A stretch of DNA of 64,000 nt, taken from NCBI RefSeq assembly GCF_022865105.1, contig NZ_JAKNYM010000001.1:310001-374000 (forward strand), read 5' to 3'. Below, piece by piece: positions 53,133-62,677 of this stretch. The stretch is from Sphingomicrobium astaxanthinifaciens. Its GTDB lineage: Bacteria > Pseudomonadota > Alphaproteobacteria > Sphingomonadales > Sphingomonadaceae. The stretch's first letter is position 1. Each line of letters starts with the position of its first letter. The notes beneath the pieces are model-generated. The model saw only the letters and a list, made by a program, of their open reading frames with translations. It had not been told where the DNA came from and did not search any database. The position numbers were made by a program, and so were the translations under genes.

Positions 53133-54107
53133 ATGGCAGAAGAACGTCCCATGAAGCATTTCCGCGAGCGGCTGCGGCTGCCCGAACCGGGGAACAAGCG
53201 CCCCGTGCCGCTCCTGCGTCCCGCTGGCGAGAAGCGCCCGACGACCCGCGAGGACGACCTGCTTTCGGTCTCGATCCCGCGCGGCGAATCGCGCTGGAAG
53301 AACATGCGCGAGGACGAGCGCCACCGCCTCAAAGCCGAGGAAGCGATGGTCACCACCGTCGACGGGGAGCGCCGCGTCGTCGAGCTGGTCAACTTGTCGG
53401 GCGGGGGCGCGATGATCGCCACCGACTATGCCCCCGACCATTTCGAACCGATGTTCCTCGACCTTGGCGACGGCGGCGAGATCGAGGCCGCGGTGCGCTG
53501 GGTCAAGGGCGGCCGCGTCGGGCTGCAATTCGTCGAGGAAACGCAGATCGGCTGCGATGCGGCGACCCGCGACAATCTTCTCCTCGATACCATTCGCAAG
53601 AGCTTCCCCGACGCCAACATCGCCGGCATGGCCCATGGCCCCTCGCCGTTCGAAAAGCGTGAGGGCGAGGAAGACGAGACGCCGCGCCAGCCGCGGTCGG
53701 CCCGCCGCCACCCGCTGATCTGGCGAGGCCACGTCCACTACGATCACGACACCCACCCGGTCCGGCTACGCAATATCTCCGAGACGGGGGCGATGATCGA
53801 GACCCGCACCAGCTTGCCGCGCGGGGCCGGACTGCTGCTCGACCTTGATGCCGCGGGCACCATCTTCGCGCATGTCAGCTGGTCGCGCGGCGGGCAGGCC
53901 GGGCTCCACTTCGAGACCCCGTTCAACGTCTCCAAGCTGGCCGAGAGCAAGCCGCAGGTCGCCTCGGGCTGGAAGCAGCCCGACTATCTCAAGCGGCACG
54001 AGGAGCGCGCGCGCCGCGATGGCGACGAGAGCCCCTGGTCCTCGCATTGGGATTCGCCCAGCGTCGAGGCGCTGCGCGAGGAACTCGAGGGCTATCTCAA
54101 ATATTAG
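53133..54107 (+). CDS. Tandem PilZ-domain protein
   Basis: A 324-residue soluble protein with two PilZ domains, the cyclic-di-GMP-binding fold. The first (about 50-135) has the motif NLSGGG and a possible arginine motif in DERHRLK. The second (about 185-270) has RRHPLIWRG preceded by RSARR (RxxxR) and NISETGAMI, so it looks the more canonical. Cyclic-di-GMP binding is likely for the second and uncertain for the first. Tandem PilZ proteins usually control motility or polysaccharide production. Start ATG at 53133 or six codons later. It stands alone between two terminated operons. Confidence 0.8.
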   Translation: MAEERPMKHFRERLRLPEPGNKRPVPLLRPAGEKRPTTREDDLLSVSIPRGESRWKNMREDERHRLKAEEAMVTTVDGERRVVELVNLSGGGAMIATDYAPDHFEPMFLDLGDGGEIEAAVRWVKGGRVGLQFVEETQIGCDAATRDNLLLDTIRKSFPDANIAGMAHGPSPFEKREGEEDETPRQPRSARRHPLIWRGHVHYDHDTHPVRLRNISETGAMIETRTSLPRGAGLLLDLDAAGTIFAHVSWSRGGQAGLHFETPFNVSKLAESKPQVASGWKQPDYLKRHEERARRDGDESPWSSHWDSPSVEALREELEGYLKY

Positions 54108-54173
54108 GTCGGGCCGTCGCGGATCGCCGCCGTCCGCGCCCTGGCCTCCGCCTGCGCCGCCCCGCGCGCCGGG

Positions 54174-57100
54174 CTAATAGTCTCGCGAGAAGCGCGCGTT
54201 GACCCCCGCGCGCCCGAGCGAGTTGACGCTGGCGAGGATCGCCAGCCAGCGGGTGACCTGGAACTCGGCCTGCGTGGCGGTATAACCCTGCCCGTCGGTG
54301 ATCACTTCGACATAGAGCCGCCGCGTGATGTACTTACCCGCGCCGATCGCGGTTTGCTGCCCGGTGGTGACGTCGGCGGGCAGGATGCGCAGCCGGTCGA
54401 GCCCGATGGCCGAGCGCACCGCGTTGATCGGGTCGAGCCCGCCGCCCCCGCCTTGCAGGCTCGCGACCGCCGCCCCCAGCTGGACCAGTTCGGCCGCCGA
54501 GAGGTTGGCCGCCGAGGTCCCGAACAGGAGCCGCGACAGGATCTCGTCCTGATCGGCGATGCCGGGGCTGGCGAATTCGATGTTGGGGGCGAGCGCGTTG
54601 CCGGTGACCCGCACCTGCGCCTCGATCCCCACCCCGTCGGCGACCGCGAGGATGTCGAGGCTGGGGTTGGGCGGCGAGTTGCCGGTGAAATCGATGTCGC
54701 CGCGTTCGACCCGGAAGCGGCGCCCGGCGAAGCTGTATTCGCCCGACTGGAGGTCGGCCGAGCCGCGGATCCGCGGTTCGAGCACGCTGCCGCCGATGCG
54801 CACGTCGGTGGTCCAGCGCGAATCGAGCCCCAGCCCCTTGACGAACAGTGGCCCGCCGCTGACCCCGACGTCGAGCCGCCACGGCGCGATCCGCGCGGTC
54901 TCGATGATGCTGTCGGGGTCGGCCCCGCGCTCGATCACCTCGAGCGAGGGGACCGCCGCGACGCGCCCCGCCTGCCCCAGCTGGTAGCGCCCCTCGATCA
55001 GCGTGAGGTCGCCCGAGATGGTGCCCCCGGTGCCGCTCGCCGAGCGGATCCGCAGCGGCCCCGACACGGTGGCGGCGATATCGTCGCGATTGAGCAGCCG
55101 CGCGCGCTCGGTGGTGATGCCGAGGTCGATGCCGATCCCCCCCGGCAGGAAGACGAAATCGCCGCTGCCGCGCACCTGCCCGCCGTCGCGCGTGCGCCCG
55201 CTCATCCGGTCGATGATCAGCCGCGAGCCGCGAAAGCGCCCGCTCGCCTCGAGCCCGGTCACCTCGGTGCCCGTCACCGGGCTCTCGAGCCGGGCGTTGG
55301 ACAGCTGCAGGGTGCCGCTGATCCGCGGCCGCAGCAGCGAGCCGCGCGCATCGAGCGCCACGCGTATCGGCCCCGTTAGGTCGAACAGCTCGACGTTGGA
55401 CAGCCGCCAGAGTGTGCCTGCCGGGCCGTCGAAGCGGAATTGCGCGAACAAGGGTGCGCGCAGCAACGCGCTGGCGATCGGTCCCTCGGGCAGCGGCGCG
55501 AAGCGCACCTGCGCGCGCCCGATCGACTCGCCCTCATGTTCCATCACGATCCGCGCCCCGGCGACATCGCCCGCAATCCGCGCGTTGACCGCCATGTCGA
55601 TCGGGCGCGAGGCGAGCAGCAGCCCGGCCCGGCTGAGCCCGCGGACTTGGAGGCTGGCCTCCCCGTCGCGGGTGCGCGGATCGTAGCTCGCGGTCCCGCT
55701 GAGCGTGCCCGACAACCCGAGGTCGGGCGCGAACAGGTCGGCGAGCCGCAGCGGCAGTCCCGACAGCGCGATCTCGACGGGCCCGCCGTCGGTCAGTCCC
55801 GACACGCGCGCGCGACCGCGCCCGTAGCGAAGGTCGACCTCGCCGAGCACCCATTGCCCGTCGACCATCTCGAAGCGCGCGGGGCGGACGAAGGCGAGCC
55901 GCCGCCCGTCGAGGCTCCCCGAGCCCGACAGCACGATCGACTGCCCGGGGTCCTCGATAACCTCCATGTCGATCTGCGCGGCGAGGTCGAAGCTGAAGTC
56001 CGAGCGCCCGCGCCCTTCGAGCGCGGCGTCGATCACGCCCTTGCCATTCTCGAGCCGCCCGCTGCCGCTCACCCGCTCGAAATCGAGCCCGGCGATCGTC
56101 GCGCGCTCGAGCGCGAAGTCGAAATCGGACCCGATCCCCGTTTCGGTCAGCAGCACCACCCCGTCGAGCCGGCCCGAACGCGCGGCGATCGCGGGCGGGC
56201 CGGGGAAGGCGGCGTTGTCGAAGGCCAGGTCCATCGCGATGCGCTGCGCCGAGACCCCCGCGGGCGTGCCCGCGGGCACCGAGAAGGCGAGCGTGCCCGC
56301 GATCTCGCCGCCGGCGAGCGCGAGCGTGCCGTCGAACCCGCCGGGCACGATGCCGAGGCGGCCCCAACCGCTCGAGCCGGCGACGCGCAGCGCGGCGACG
56401 TCGATCGCCGCCTGCCCCTCGCCCGCGGGCAGCAGGATGTCGCCCTCGCTGGTGAAGGGGCCGAACCGGCTCATCCCTTCGGCGGCATAAGCGAACCCGC
56501 GATCGTTGGGATCAAGGGTGACGGTGACGTCGCGCAGTCCCAATGCGGCGTTGGGGCTTTCGAGGAAAAGCTCGACGCTGGGGCGGCTGATCCGCCCGTC
56601 GACGATCACCGACAGCGGCCCGTAGCTCTCGTGCGTCCCCTCGGCCTCGAAACGGAAGGTCCCGTCGTTGCGCCGCAGCCCCGAGCCGCTCAGCGCGAGC
56701 AGCGGCGATTCGAGCCGCGTGTCGGCAAAGCGGATCACCCCGTCGGCACCGCGCGCGATCCGGGTCTCGATCACCGGGTTGCCCCCGAGCAGCCCGGCGA
56801 AGAAGCTGTTGTCGAGCCGCCGCACGGTGGCGGTGGCGCGCCCGTCGAGCTGGAGCCCGCCGCCGCCCGGGCGCAGCGCTAGGTCGGTCTCGACATCGAC
56901 CAGCCCCAACCCGGGCACGAGGTAGCGATCGAGCCGGGCGTTGAGCGCGAAGTCGATCGCGCCGGTGTCGAAATCGACCACCAGCTCGCCGGTGCCGCTG
57001 CCCTTGGCCGAGCGGAAGCGCAGGTTCTCGCTGCGCAGCCCGGTATCGCTGACGACGAGCATGGTCTCGAGCGAGAAGTTCTCTAGAATCTGTTCGAACT

Positions 57101-58379
57101 CGAGCCCGAGCCCCACGACGCGGCGCGCCGAGGCAGTGAGCGGGACCCGGCGCGGCGGCCGCGACCAGCGACCGCTGCCCTCGGCAGCGAGCGCGAACAG
57201 AGTGATCGCATCGACCCGCAGCTCGGGGCTGGTCAGCCGATAATCGTAGGCGAAGGACGAAAATCCTCCGTCGAGACGCGCGACCAGCCGAAGCCGCTCG
57301 CCCCCGAGCCCGTCGAACAGCGCCTCGGGGCGCCGCAGGTCGAGCCCGAGGTCGAGCCCCTCGAACCGGTTGTCGCGCAGGTCGACCCCGCCGTCGGCGA
57401 CCAGCCGCATGGCGCGCGAGGTCAGCATCGCCTCGCCCGCGATCACGCCCTCCTCGAAGGTGAAGGCCGCCTCGACCCCGACCCCGCCCGCGACCGGCTC
57501 GGCGAGCACGCCCTCGACCAGCCCGGACAGGTCGACCCGCCCCTCGAGCCGGTAGGTCCCCGCGGACAGCGCGATCGCGAGATCGATCGCCTCGGCCTGC
57601 CCGACCCCCCCGCTGGCGCGCCCCCGCCAGTCGGTCCAGCTGCCCTCGCCCGCGATCTCGAGCGCGAGCGGGGCGTCGAGCCCGAGCAGCTGGGGCAGCA
57701 GCCCGTCGGCGGGTGCCTCGGCGACGAGCGAAAGGTCGAAGCGGTCGGCATCGGGCTCGGCATCGAGGTCGAGCGCGACCCGGTCGCCGCCCTCGAGCGC
57801 GGCCTCGAGCCGCGCCAGCGCCCGCCCCGAGCGGACCGTCACCGCGCCCTCGACGCGGCCCTCGCGCGCGGTGCCGGTGACGGCTTCCTCGACCAGCAGC
57901 CGCTCGACGACAAGGTCGCCGACATGGATGTCGAACCCCGGCAGCAGCGGCTGGTCGGGGTCGCGCTCGACCGGGCACAGTTCGGGCAGTCGCCGCACCG
58001 TCAGCAGGTCGGCGTGGAGGCGGTCGATGTGCAGGTCGTTGTAGAGCCAGGCGAGCGGCGACCAGTCGACCTCGGCGCGGCTGATGGTGACGAACTCGCC
58101 CTGCGGGTCGCGCAGTTCGACGTTGCGTAGCACCATCTCGTCATAGATCGACCCCTCGATCCGGCCGATCCGGATCTCGAGGCAGTCCTCGCGCTCCATC
58201 GCGGCGATGCGGTCGGCGATGAAGCGATGGCCGATCCCGCTGTCGAGCACCAGCAGCCCGATCGCGGCGAGCCCGACGAGGATCAGCACCAGCGTGAGCA
58301 GTTCCTTGCCGAACCGCCGTGCGGCGCGCCGCGGAAGGCTCTTGCGCCCGGTGCCCTGTTTGCGCCCCGCCGCCGCCAT
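54174..58379 (-). CDS. tamB: TamB-like translocation/assembly module protein
   Basis: A very large protein of 1401 residues with one N-terminal helix (ELLTLVLILVGLAAIGLLVL) anchoring it to the inner membrane. The rest is periplasmic and beta-rich (repeated LDLDAE/LRLVARLDG-type strands), ending in the C-terminal TamB domain (about 1080-1400) with DLQSGEYSFAGRRFRVERGD, DEILSRLLFGTSAANLSAAE and a final FSRDY. It bridges the periplasm as a hydrophobic groove and is now thought to move phospholipids to the outer membrane with TamA. The start overlaps the tamA stop by one base. Confidence 0.9.
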   Translation of the reverse strand: MAAAGRKQGTGRKSLPRRAARRFGKELLTLVLILVGLAAIGLLVLDSGIGHRFIADRIAAMEREDCLEIRIGRIEGSIYDEMVLRNVELRDPQGEFVTISRAEVDWSPLAWLYNDLHIDRLHADLLTVRRLPELCPVERDPDQPLLPGFDIHVGDLVVERLLVEEAVTGTAREGRVEGAVTVRSGRALARLEAALEGGDRVALDLDAEPDADRFDLSLVAEAPADGLLPQLLGLDAPLALEIAGEGSWTDWRGRASGGVGQAEAIDLAIALSAGTYRLEGRVDLSGLVEGVLAEPVAGGVGVEAAFTFEEGVIAGEAMLTSRAMRLVADGGVDLRDNRFEGLDLGLDLRRPEALFDGLGGERLRLVARLDGGFSSFAYDYRLTSPELRVDAITLFALAAEGSGRWSRPPRRVPLTASARRVVGLGLEFEQILENFSLETMLVVSDTGLRSENLRFRSAKGSGTGELVVDFDTGAIDFALNARLDRYLVPGLGLVDVETDLALRPGGGGLQLDGRATATVRRLDNSFFAGLLGGNPVIETRIARGADGVIRFADTRLESPLLALSGSGLRRNDGTFRFEAEGTHESYGPLSVIVDGRISRPSVELFLESPNAALGLRDVTVTLDPNDRGFAYAAEGMSRFGPFTSEGDILLPAGEGQAAIDVAALRVAGSSGWGRLGIVPGGFDGTLALAGGEIAGTLAFSVPAGTPAGVSAQRIAMDLAFDNAAFPGPPAIAARSGRLDGVVLLTETGIGSDFDFALERATIAGLDFERVSGSGRLENGKGVIDAALEGRGRSDFSFDLAAQIDMEVIEDPGQSIVLSGSGSLDGRRLAFVRPARFEMVDGQWVLGEVDLRYGRGRARVSGLTDGGPVEIALSGLPLRLADLFAPDLGLSGTLSGTASYDPRTRDGEASLQVRGLSRAGLLLASRPIDMAVNARIAGDVAGARIVMEHEGESIGRAQVRFAPLPEGPIASALLRAPLFAQFRFDGPAGTLWRLSNVELFDLTGPIRVALDARGSLLRPRISGTLQLSNARLESPVTGTEVTGLEASGRFRGSRLIIDRMSGRTRDGGQVRGSGDFVFLPGGIGIDLGITTERARLLNRDDIAATVSGPLRIRSASGTGGTISGDLTLIEGRYQLGQAGRVAAVPSLEVIERGADPDSIIETARIAPWRLDVGVSGGPLFVKGLGLDSRWTTDVRIGGSVLEPRIRGSADLQSGEYSFAGRRFRVERGDIDFTGNSPPNPSLDILAVADGVGIEAQVRVTGNALAPNIEFASPGIADQDEILSRLLFGTSAANLSAAELVQLGAAVASLQGGGGGLDPINAVRSAIGLDRLRILPADVTTGQQTAIGAGKYITRRLYVEVITDGQGYTATQAEFQVTRWLAILASVNSLGRAGVNARFSRDY

Positions 58380-60421
58380 CAGAAGGCCTGCCCCAGCCCG
58401 ACCACCACCGCGACCGGGCTGTCGCCCTCACGCGGGTTGAGCGGGGTGCCGACATCGACCCGGATGGGGCCGAAATTGCTGTGGTAGCGCAGCCCGATCC
58501 CGGTGCCGAACTGCCAGTCGCTGGTGCCCGGCCACGGCTCCTCGCCCACGCGCCCGCCGTCGAAGAAGGGCACCACCGCGAACGGCCCCCAGACGCGCAC
58601 CCGCGCCTCGAGCGCGAACTCGCTCAGCGAGCGGCCGCCGATCGGGTCGCCGAAGATGTCGCGCGGGCCGAGCGCCTGGAAGCCGTAACCGCGCACCGAG
58701 CCCCCGCCCCCCGCATACCAGCGCCGCGTCGGCGCGACCGCGTCGCGGCTGGTCCCGGCGATGGTGCCGACCTTGACCTTGGCGGCGGCGACCACCTTCT
58801 CGCCGAACGGGCGGAAGAGCGTGCCCTTCACGCTCGCGCGGACATAGGTGTCGCCGTTGTTGTTGAGGTTGATCTCGGGGCTGACGAACCCCTCCAATGT
58901 CCAGCCCCGGGTCGGGTCGAGCAGGTCGTTCGACTGGTCGATCTCGGCGACCAGCGGCAGCGCGCCGATATAGAAGGCGCGGCGGCGTTCGAGCCCGAGG
59001 TCGGGATCGCGATCGAGCTCGCTCGAGGCGAACAGCTCGATCCCCGCGCCCCAGGTGAATTCCTTCTGCCAGAGGAAATCGGAGACGCGTTCGACGCGCA
59101 CCGTCGCCTGCGCGAGGTCGGCTTCATAGGCGTCGCGGCGGATCGAACTGGCGAGCAACTGCATCGACAGGCGCTGGTCGCGGCGCAGCCAGTTCGAGCG
59201 CAGCAGCGTGGCGGCGGCGAGCTGTTCCTGCGTCCCGAGCACCCCGTCGAGCGTGAGCGCGCCCTCGGGGTTCCAGAAATTGCGGTGCTGCCACTGCCCC
59301 TCGATGCGGAACCCCTCGCCGGTGCCGTAGCCGACCTCGCCCGCGATGGTGCGCAGCTTGGCCGGTTGGAGCGTCACCGCGACGTCGACCACCTCGCCCC
59401 CCGCGCGCGGCTCGGTCTCGATCACCACGCTCGAGACCAGCCCGGTGGCGATCAGCGCGCGGCGCAGGTCGACGATCTCGCTGCGGTCGTAGATCTCGCC
59501 CGGCGCGAAGCGCGCCAGCCGGGCGACGTGGCGCGCCGGGAAGGGCGGTTCGCCCTCGACCCGGATCTCGCCATAGACCGCGAGCGGGCCCGCCTCCACC
59601 GGCTGGAGCAGCGTGGCGGTCGCGCTGTCATAGTCGATGATCACCTGGCGCTCGCCCAGCTCGGCCTGCGGGTACCCGCGTTCGCCCAGCGCGGTGAGCA
59701 GGTCGGCGGTGCCGGCGATGACCTCGGCGGCGCGGACCGGGTCGCCGACCTCGACCCCGAAGGCCTCGCGCAGCGCCGCCTCGTTCTCGCCGGTCGCCGC
59801 GAGGCCGGGCAGCTGCACCTCGGTGAAGACGAATTGCGCGTCCGGCTCGACCTCGAAGCGGACCAGCAGTTCCGCGCCCTGCGGGACATAGTCGAGCGCG
59901 ATGGTGGCGGCATGATAGCCCTTGGCATCGAGGATCTGCTCGAGCAGCGCGACATCGGTCTTGGCGCGGCGATCGATCTGCGCGGCATTGTCGGCTTCGC
60001 CGTCGCCCGCGGCGAGCGCGGACAGCGCCTCGAATTCCTCCTCGATCTCGCCCGCCACCGCCTCGGGTAGCCCGACCAGCGTCCAATCATAGTCGCGCAG
60101 GTCGGTCTCGAACAGCTGCGCCTCGCTGCCCTCCTCCTCGGCCTCGCCCTCGATCAGCTCGGCGAGCGGGGCGAAGACGGGGTCGCCTTCGGCGCCCTCG
60201 ATCTCGGGCCATGGCAGGTCGAGTTCGGGCAGCGGCGCGAGCGGCGCCTCGACATCGACATCGACGTCGCTTTCGACCGTGGCATCGGCGTCGATCGGGG
60301 GGGGCGGCTCGCCGCTGGGCGCGCGGGCGGGTTCGGGCACGGCGTCCTGTGCCCAGGCGGGCGACAAGCCCATCCCGCACATCAGGAGAGCTGCAACGCC
60401 GCGACCCGCGATCCCTTTCAT
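58379..60421 (-). CDS. tamA: TamA-like Omp85-family outer-membrane protein
   Basis: An outer-membrane beta-barrel of 680 residues. A signal peptide (AALLMCGMGLSPAWAQ) is followed by an acidic linker at about 25-100, rich in Asp/Glu/Pro (VESDVDVDVEAPLAPLPELD, EGEAEEEGSEAQ) and unusual for the family. POTRA domains (about 100-330) and the Omp85 barrel then follow, with RRWYAGGGGSVRGYGFQALG (the RGY motif) and LRYHSNFGPIRVDVGTPLNP. It partners TamB in envelope assembly. It heads a two-gene operon with tamB (TGATG overlap). Confidence 0.9.
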   Translation of the reverse strand: MKGIAGRGVAALLMCGMGLSPAWAQDAVPEPARAPSGEPPPPIDADATVESDVDVDVEAPLAPLPELDLPWPEIEGAEGDPVFAPLAELIEGEAEEEGSEAQLFETDLRDYDWTLVGLPEAVAGEIEEEFEALSALAAGDGEADNAAQIDRRAKTDVALLEQILDAKGYHAATIALDYVPQGAELLVRFEVEPDAQFVFTEVQLPGLAATGENEAALREAFGVEVGDPVRAAEVIAGTADLLTALGERGYPQAELGERQVIIDYDSATATLLQPVEAGPLAVYGEIRVEGEPPFPARHVARLARFAPGEIYDRSEIVDLRRALIATGLVSSVVIETEPRAGGEVVDVAVTLQPAKLRTIAGEVGYGTGEGFRIEGQWQHRNFWNPEGALTLDGVLGTQEQLAAATLLRSNWLRRDQRLSMQLLASSIRRDAYEADLAQATVRVERVSDFLWQKEFTWGAGIELFASSELDRDPDLGLERRRAFYIGALPLVAEIDQSNDLLDPTRGWTLEGFVSPEINLNNNGDTYVRASVKGTLFRPFGEKVVAAAKVKVGTIAGTSRDAVAPTRRWYAGGGGSVRGYGFQALGPRDIFGDPIGGRSLSEFALEARVRVWGPFAVVPFFDGGRVGEEPWPGTSDWQFGTGIGLRYHSNFGPIRVDVGTPLNPREGDSPVAVVVGLGQAF

Positions 60422-60515
60422 GCGGGCGAGCCTAGCGGCGAAAAACCCCGCTCGCCAGCGCTTTCGTTACGTCAGCGGACTGTTCGTCGCGCGCGCGCCT
60501 CTGGCGGGCGCGACG

Positions 60516-60725
60516 CTAGTGGACGGTGCCGACCACGTCGGGGTCGACGAGGTGGCCGACCAGCCGCTCGATCTGGCGCCAGTGGCAGAAGCGCAGCACA
60601 TTGTCGCTGGCGCGCGCACGGTCGGCGCGCGCGCGCGCTTCCTCGCCCGCACGCGGGCCGAAATCGTCGAGCAGCAGGGTGGCGTCCGCGAGCGCGTCGC
60701 GGTCGGCGATGAACAACGGGACCAT
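60516..60725 (-). CDS. Small hypothetical protein
   Basis: A 69-residue soluble protein with MVPLFIADRDALADATLLLD at the start and ASDNVLRFCHWRQIERLVGH near the end. I recall short proteins with an FCxWRQIERL motif in sphingomonads, all uncharacterised. No ribosome binding site is obvious. Upstream of it (60726-60791) nothing is recognisable. Confidence 0.6.
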   Translation of the reverse strand: MVPLFIADRDALADATLLLDDFGPRAGEEARARADRARASDNVLRFCHWRQIERLVGHLVDPDVVGTVH

Positions 60726-60791
60726 GGCGCTGGCGATACCGGCAAAGCGTGAAGGATCCGGCTACCGAACAGGGTTAACGCGCTTCGCCGA

Positions 60792-60930
60792 TCAGCGCAG
60801 CCGCCGCGCGATCCACAGCACCCGGCCGACGAGGTCGATCTCGTCGAGCGCGCAGCCGGGAAAGTCGATATAGGCGGGGTTGTCCGACTGGATCGTGACG
60901 CTCTTCCCCAACGCCTTTTGGTTGAAAAGT
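60792..60930 (-). pseudogene. S24 (LexA/repressor-type) peptidase remnant
   Basis: The minus strand reads CKRLFNQKALGKSVTIQSDN, then PAYIDFPGCALDEIDLVGRV and LWIARRLR before a stop at 60794-60792. This is the C-terminal end of an S24 peptidase of the LexA/CI-like type, including the Lys (KRL) but not the catalytic Ser or DNA-binding domain. There is no start codon, and a stop lies upstream in the frame. It is a decayed fragment, probably of a phage-type or error-response repressor. Confidence 0.7.
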
Positions 60931-60980
60931 CTCTTACACGGCCCCGGAGCGCGGTTGAGAAGAAGATTTTCCGCGACAGG

Positions 60981-61526
60981 TCAAGTGCTTACCTCGGCAA
61001 TCGCCGCGGCGATCGCGGCGCAGAAGGCGGGTACGTCGTCGGGATTGCGGCTGGTGATGAGATGCCCGTCGGTGCACGATTCGCGATCGACCACCTCGCC
61101 GCCGGCGTTGCGCAGGTCGGTACGGATCGAGGGCCAGCAGGTCACCTTGCGCCCCCGCACGACGTCGGCCTCGACCAGCAGCCACGGCCCGTGGCAGATC
61201 GCCGCGACCGGCTTGCTCGCCGCGTCGAACGCCTTGATCAGGTCGATCGCCTCGGCATGGGTGCGCAGCTGGTCGGGGTTGATCACCCCGCCGGGCAACA
61301 CCAGCGCGTCGAAGTCCGCCACGTCGGCCTCGCCGATCAGCAGGTCGGGCTGGACCCAGATGGTCGGCTCGTCCTTGACCCGGCCGCGGAACGGGTTGCG
61401 ATCGACCGAGGCGATGACGACCTGCGCCCCCGCCGCGCCGAGCCGGTCGCGCGGCCCCGTCAGCTCGAGTTCCTCGAACCCCTCGGTGGCCATGATGAGC
61501 ACCCGCTTGCCGGTCAGGTCTTGCAT
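60981..61526 (-). CDS. DJ-1/PfpI-family protein
   Basis: A 181-residue protein of the class I glutamine-amidotransferase-like fold. It has Glu15-region GFEELELTG, Cys111 in the nucleophile elbow AAICHGPWLL, and TCWPSIRTDLRNAG, matching the PfpI/YhbO group linked to protection against glycation and oxidative stress. A protein-deglycase or chaperone role is typical but debated. The gene diverges from topoisomerase IB across 71 bases containing GGAAC near 61542, which may be a stress-type promoter. Confidence 0.88.
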   Translation of the reverse strand: MQDLTGKRVLIMATEGFEELELTGPRDRLGAAGAQVVIASVDRNPFRGRVKDEPTIWVQPDLLIGEADVADFDALVLPGGVINPDQLRTHAEAIDLIKAFDAASKPVAAICHGPWLLVEADVVRGRKVTCWPSIRTDLRNAGGEVVDRESCTDGHLITSRNPDDVPAFCAAIAAAIAEVST

Positions 61527-61597
61527 CTTTCGTCTCTCCTCTTTGGAACCGCCAACGCGAGCCCGCGCTTTGCGTATCCGATAGTGAAGGACGAAGC

Positions 61598-62638
61598 GTG
61601 CGCCAACTGCGGCATTCGAGCGACGAGGAACCCGGGTTGACGCGCGTGCGCCGCGGCAAGGGGTGGAGCTACCATCATCCCGACGGCCGCCGCGTCAAGG
61701 ACGCCGCGACGATCGAGCGGCTCAACGCGCTCGCGGTCCCGCCCGCCTACCGCGACGTCTGGTACTGCCGCGATGCCAACGGCCATGTCCAGGCCACCGG
61801 CTATGACGAGAAGGGGCGCAAGCAATATCGCTACCACGATGATTTCCGCGCGCTCGCCGAGGCCGAGAAATTCGCGCGGCTCGCCGATTTCGGTCGGCGG
61901 CTGCCGCGCATCCGCAAGCGCGTCGAGAAGGCGCTGCGCCGCCGCACGCTCGATCGCGAGACGGTCGTCGCGGCGGTGGTCCGGCTGATCGACGAGAACC
62001 ACCTGCGGGTCGGCAACCGGCGCTATGCGCGCTCGAACCGGAGCTATGGCGCGACCACGCTGACCAGCAGCCATGTCGAGCGGCTCAAGACCCGGCTCAA
62101 GCTGTCCTATCGCGGCAAGCACGGGACCGTGCGCGACATCACCATCACCGACCCCGCGCTGGTGCGCATCGTCGGCGAATGCCACGAGCTGCCGGGGCAG
62201 CACCTATTCCAATATGTCGGCGAGGACGGCGCGCCGCGGCAGGTCGACAGCAATGAAGTCAACGACTTCCTCAAGGCGACCGCGCGCGCGCCGGTGACGG
62301 CCAAGCATTTCCGCACCTGGGGCGCGAGCGCGATGGCGGTCGAGGAACTGCTCGCCGCGCTGGGCGAGGAGGGGCCGGTGACGCTCAAGCGGATCGTCGA
62401 ACCGGTCGCGCAGGCGCTCGGCAACACCCCCGCGGTGACCCGCGCCTCCTATATCCACCCCGCCATCCTCGAGGCAATCAAGGAGCGCCCGACCGACCCG
62501 CTCGCGGGGATCCGCCGCCCGCGCCGCGCGCGCCGCCGCATGAGCCGCGAGGAAAGCCTGCTCCTCGCCATGCTCGACGCGCACGGGCCGCCGCCGAGCT
62601 GGCAGCGGCGGCTCGCGCGCCGCTTCCTCGGCCGCTGA
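61598..62638 (+). CDS. DNA topoisomerase IB
   Basis: A 346-residue eukaryotic/poxvirus-type topoisomerase that nicks one DNA strand and relaxes supercoils. It has the N-terminal DNA-clamp region (GWSYHHPDGRRVKDAATIER), Arg in LRVGNRRYARSNRSYGATTL, KHFRTWGASAMA with the catalytic His/Arg, and the nucleophile Tyr in RASYIHPAIL. Bacterial members are scattered and often near stress genes. Start GTG at 61598 has AAGGA six bases upstream. It diverges from the DJ-1 gene, with which it could share a stress-controlled intergenic region. Confidence 0.92.
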   Translation: MRQLRHSSDEEPGLTRVRRGKGWSYHHPDGRRVKDAATIERLNALAVPPAYRDVWYCRDANGHVQATGYDEKGRKQYRYHDDFRALAEAEKFARLADFGRRLPRIRKRVEKALRRRTLDRETVVAAVVRLIDENHLRVGNRRYARSNRSYGATTLTSSHVERLKTRLKLSYRGKHGTVRDITITDPALVRIVGECHELPGQHLFQYVGEDGAPRQVDSNEVNDFLKATARAPVTAKHFRTWGASAMAVEELLAALGEEGPVTLKRIVEPVAQALGNTPAVTRASYIHPAILEAIKERPTDPLAGIRRPRRARRRMSREESLLLAMLDAHGPPPSWQRRLARRFLGR

Positions 62639-62677
62639 GGTTGAAACTTGGCGCCATCCCCGCCACACAAGGCCGCG

